64,000 nucleotides of DNA from Avena insularis (Eukaryota; Streptophyta; Magnoliopsida; Poales; Poaceae), in assembly GCA_023614405.1 (NCBI GenBank), contig CM042686.1, positions 352,850,329 through 352,914,328 on the forward strand. The letters are read 5' to 3'. A program made the position numbers and the translations under genes. Position 1 is the first letter of the stretch. Every line of letters starts with the position of its first letter. The notes below the pieces were generated by a model that saw only the letters and a program-made list of their open reading frames with translations, did no database searches and was not told the origin of the DNA. Below are positions 63,201-64,000 of this stretch, in pieces.

Positions 63201-64000
63201 ATCACTATTCTTTTCACATACCACATATGGATCCACCAGTGTCATTGAAATGTGTGTTCTCTTCAGAGACCACACATGGATCCACCAGTGTCATTGCATG
63301 TGTGTTCTTTTTACTAACAACAACCATAGTCATTGCATGTGTGTTCTTTTCACACACCACATATGGATCCACCAGTGTCATTTCATGTGTGTTCTTTTCA
63401 TAATCCACCTATGGATCCACCAGTGTCATTGCATGTGTGTTCTGTTTACTAACAACAACCAGAGTCATTGCATGTGTGTTCTTTTCACATACCACCTATG
63501 GATCCTCTACTGTCATTGCATGTGTGTTCTTTTTACTAACAACAGCCAGAGTCATTGAAATGTGTGTTCTTTTCACATACCACATATGGATCCACCGGTG
63601 TCATTGCATGTAATATTTTTTTTACTAAAAACAACTGGGGTCATTGCATGTGTGTTCTCTTCAGAGACCACACATGGATCCACCAATGTCATTGCGTGTG
63701 TGTTCTTTACACAATCCACCTATGGATCCAGCAGTGTCATTGCATGTGTGCTCTTTTTACTAACAACAACCAGAGTCATGGCATGTGTGTTCTTTTCACA
63801 TACTACCTATGGATCCACCAGTGTCATTGCATCTGTGCTTTTTTTACTAACAACAACTAGGGTCACTCCATGTGTGTTCTCTTCAGAGACCACACATGGA
63901 TTCACCAGTGTCATTGCATGTGTGTTCTTTTCATAATCCACCTATGGATTCAGCAGTGTCATTGCATGTGTGCTCTTTTTACAATCCACCTATGGATCCA
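57259..64000 (+). repeat. Higher-order repeat block right of the retrotransposon (1,623 and 1,654 bp)
   Basis: Landmarks recur at exactly 1,623 bp: 58355/59978, 58434/60057, 59074/60697 and 59274/60897. From about 61573 the array changes to a unit repeating at 1,654 bp (61901/63555), similar to parts of block 1 (about 2599-3300). A perfect 10-bp tandem duplication, ATATGGATCC twice, lies at 58133-58152. The block runs off the window. Confidence 0.9.

Larger units (their letters stand above)
57152..64000 (+). repeat. Satellite array, right arm
   Basis: The same A/B satellite resumes, in the same orientation, directly after the retrotransposon and runs off the window end. It opens with the second GATCC target-duplication copy. 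The following order of units (B with ACCAG, CACATACC-type A, then GAGAGACC-type A) matches what follows the corresponding GGATCC in the intact copies near 59325 and 60950. The retrotransposon therefore split one pre-existing repeat unit. No gene is visible in this arm. Confidence 0.97.

Noticed and set aside
1..64000. Centromere assignment from the presence of a long satellite
   Set aside because: No CENP-B-box-like motif or known centromeric element is visible. Subtelomeric or interstitial heterochromatin is equally possible, and location cannot be read from the sequence.

Overview
The window is plant nuclear repetitive DNA and contains no recognisable host gene. The plant attribution rests on a Ty3/gypsy-style LTR retrotransposon whose primer binding site (TGGTATCAGAGC, 50895-50906) is the initiator-Met-tRNA type used by many plant elements. 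Its very long LTRs carry a CpG-rich segment, which fits a large-genome monocot, perhaps a grass. That last step is inference; nothing here identifies a species.

Layout: (1) 1-46398 is an uninterrupted, single-orientation satellite array. (2) 46399-57151 is one complete, non-autonomous LTR retrotransposon: 5' LTR 46399-50891, internal region 50892-52645, 3' LTR 52646-57151. It is flanked by a perfect 5-bp target duplication GATCC (46394-46398 and 57152-57156). (3) 57152-64000 is the same satellite, same orientation, continuing the interrupted repeat unit without rearrangement.

The satellite is built from two monomers sharing a 22-bp core (GTCATTGCATGTGTG followed by TTCTTTT). The 48-bp A monomer carries a GGATCC (BamHI) spacer. 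The 39-bp B monomer carries TACTAACAACAACCAGA instead and looks like A with 9 bp removed. About 53 kb of array at roughly 45 bp each gives on the order of 1,200 monomers. They are organised into changing higher-order repeats (HORs): about 1.92-2.3 kb (1-8243), 2.7-3.06 kb (8244-18860), 1,259 bp x3 (23910-27600), about 1.72 kb x3 (27605-32730), a 7.07-7.12 kb duplication (33476-37440 / 40548-44555) with a nested 1.40-kb repeat, and 1,623/1,654 bp (57259-64000). The many long open frames in the array come from unit lengths divisible by three and a stop-poor composition; they are not genes.

The only credible protein gene is the retrotransposon's 285-aa zinc-knuckle protein (51604-52461). It resembles the nucleocapsid part of Gag with six tandem CCHC-like modules. 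I see no capsid domain and no protease, reverse transcriptase, RNase H or integrase, so the element would depend on an autonomous relative. Outside one GC-rich segment its LTRs are nearly identical, so the insertion is young. That segment, and several patches of the satellite, carry dense small indels that look more like local consensus error than evolution.
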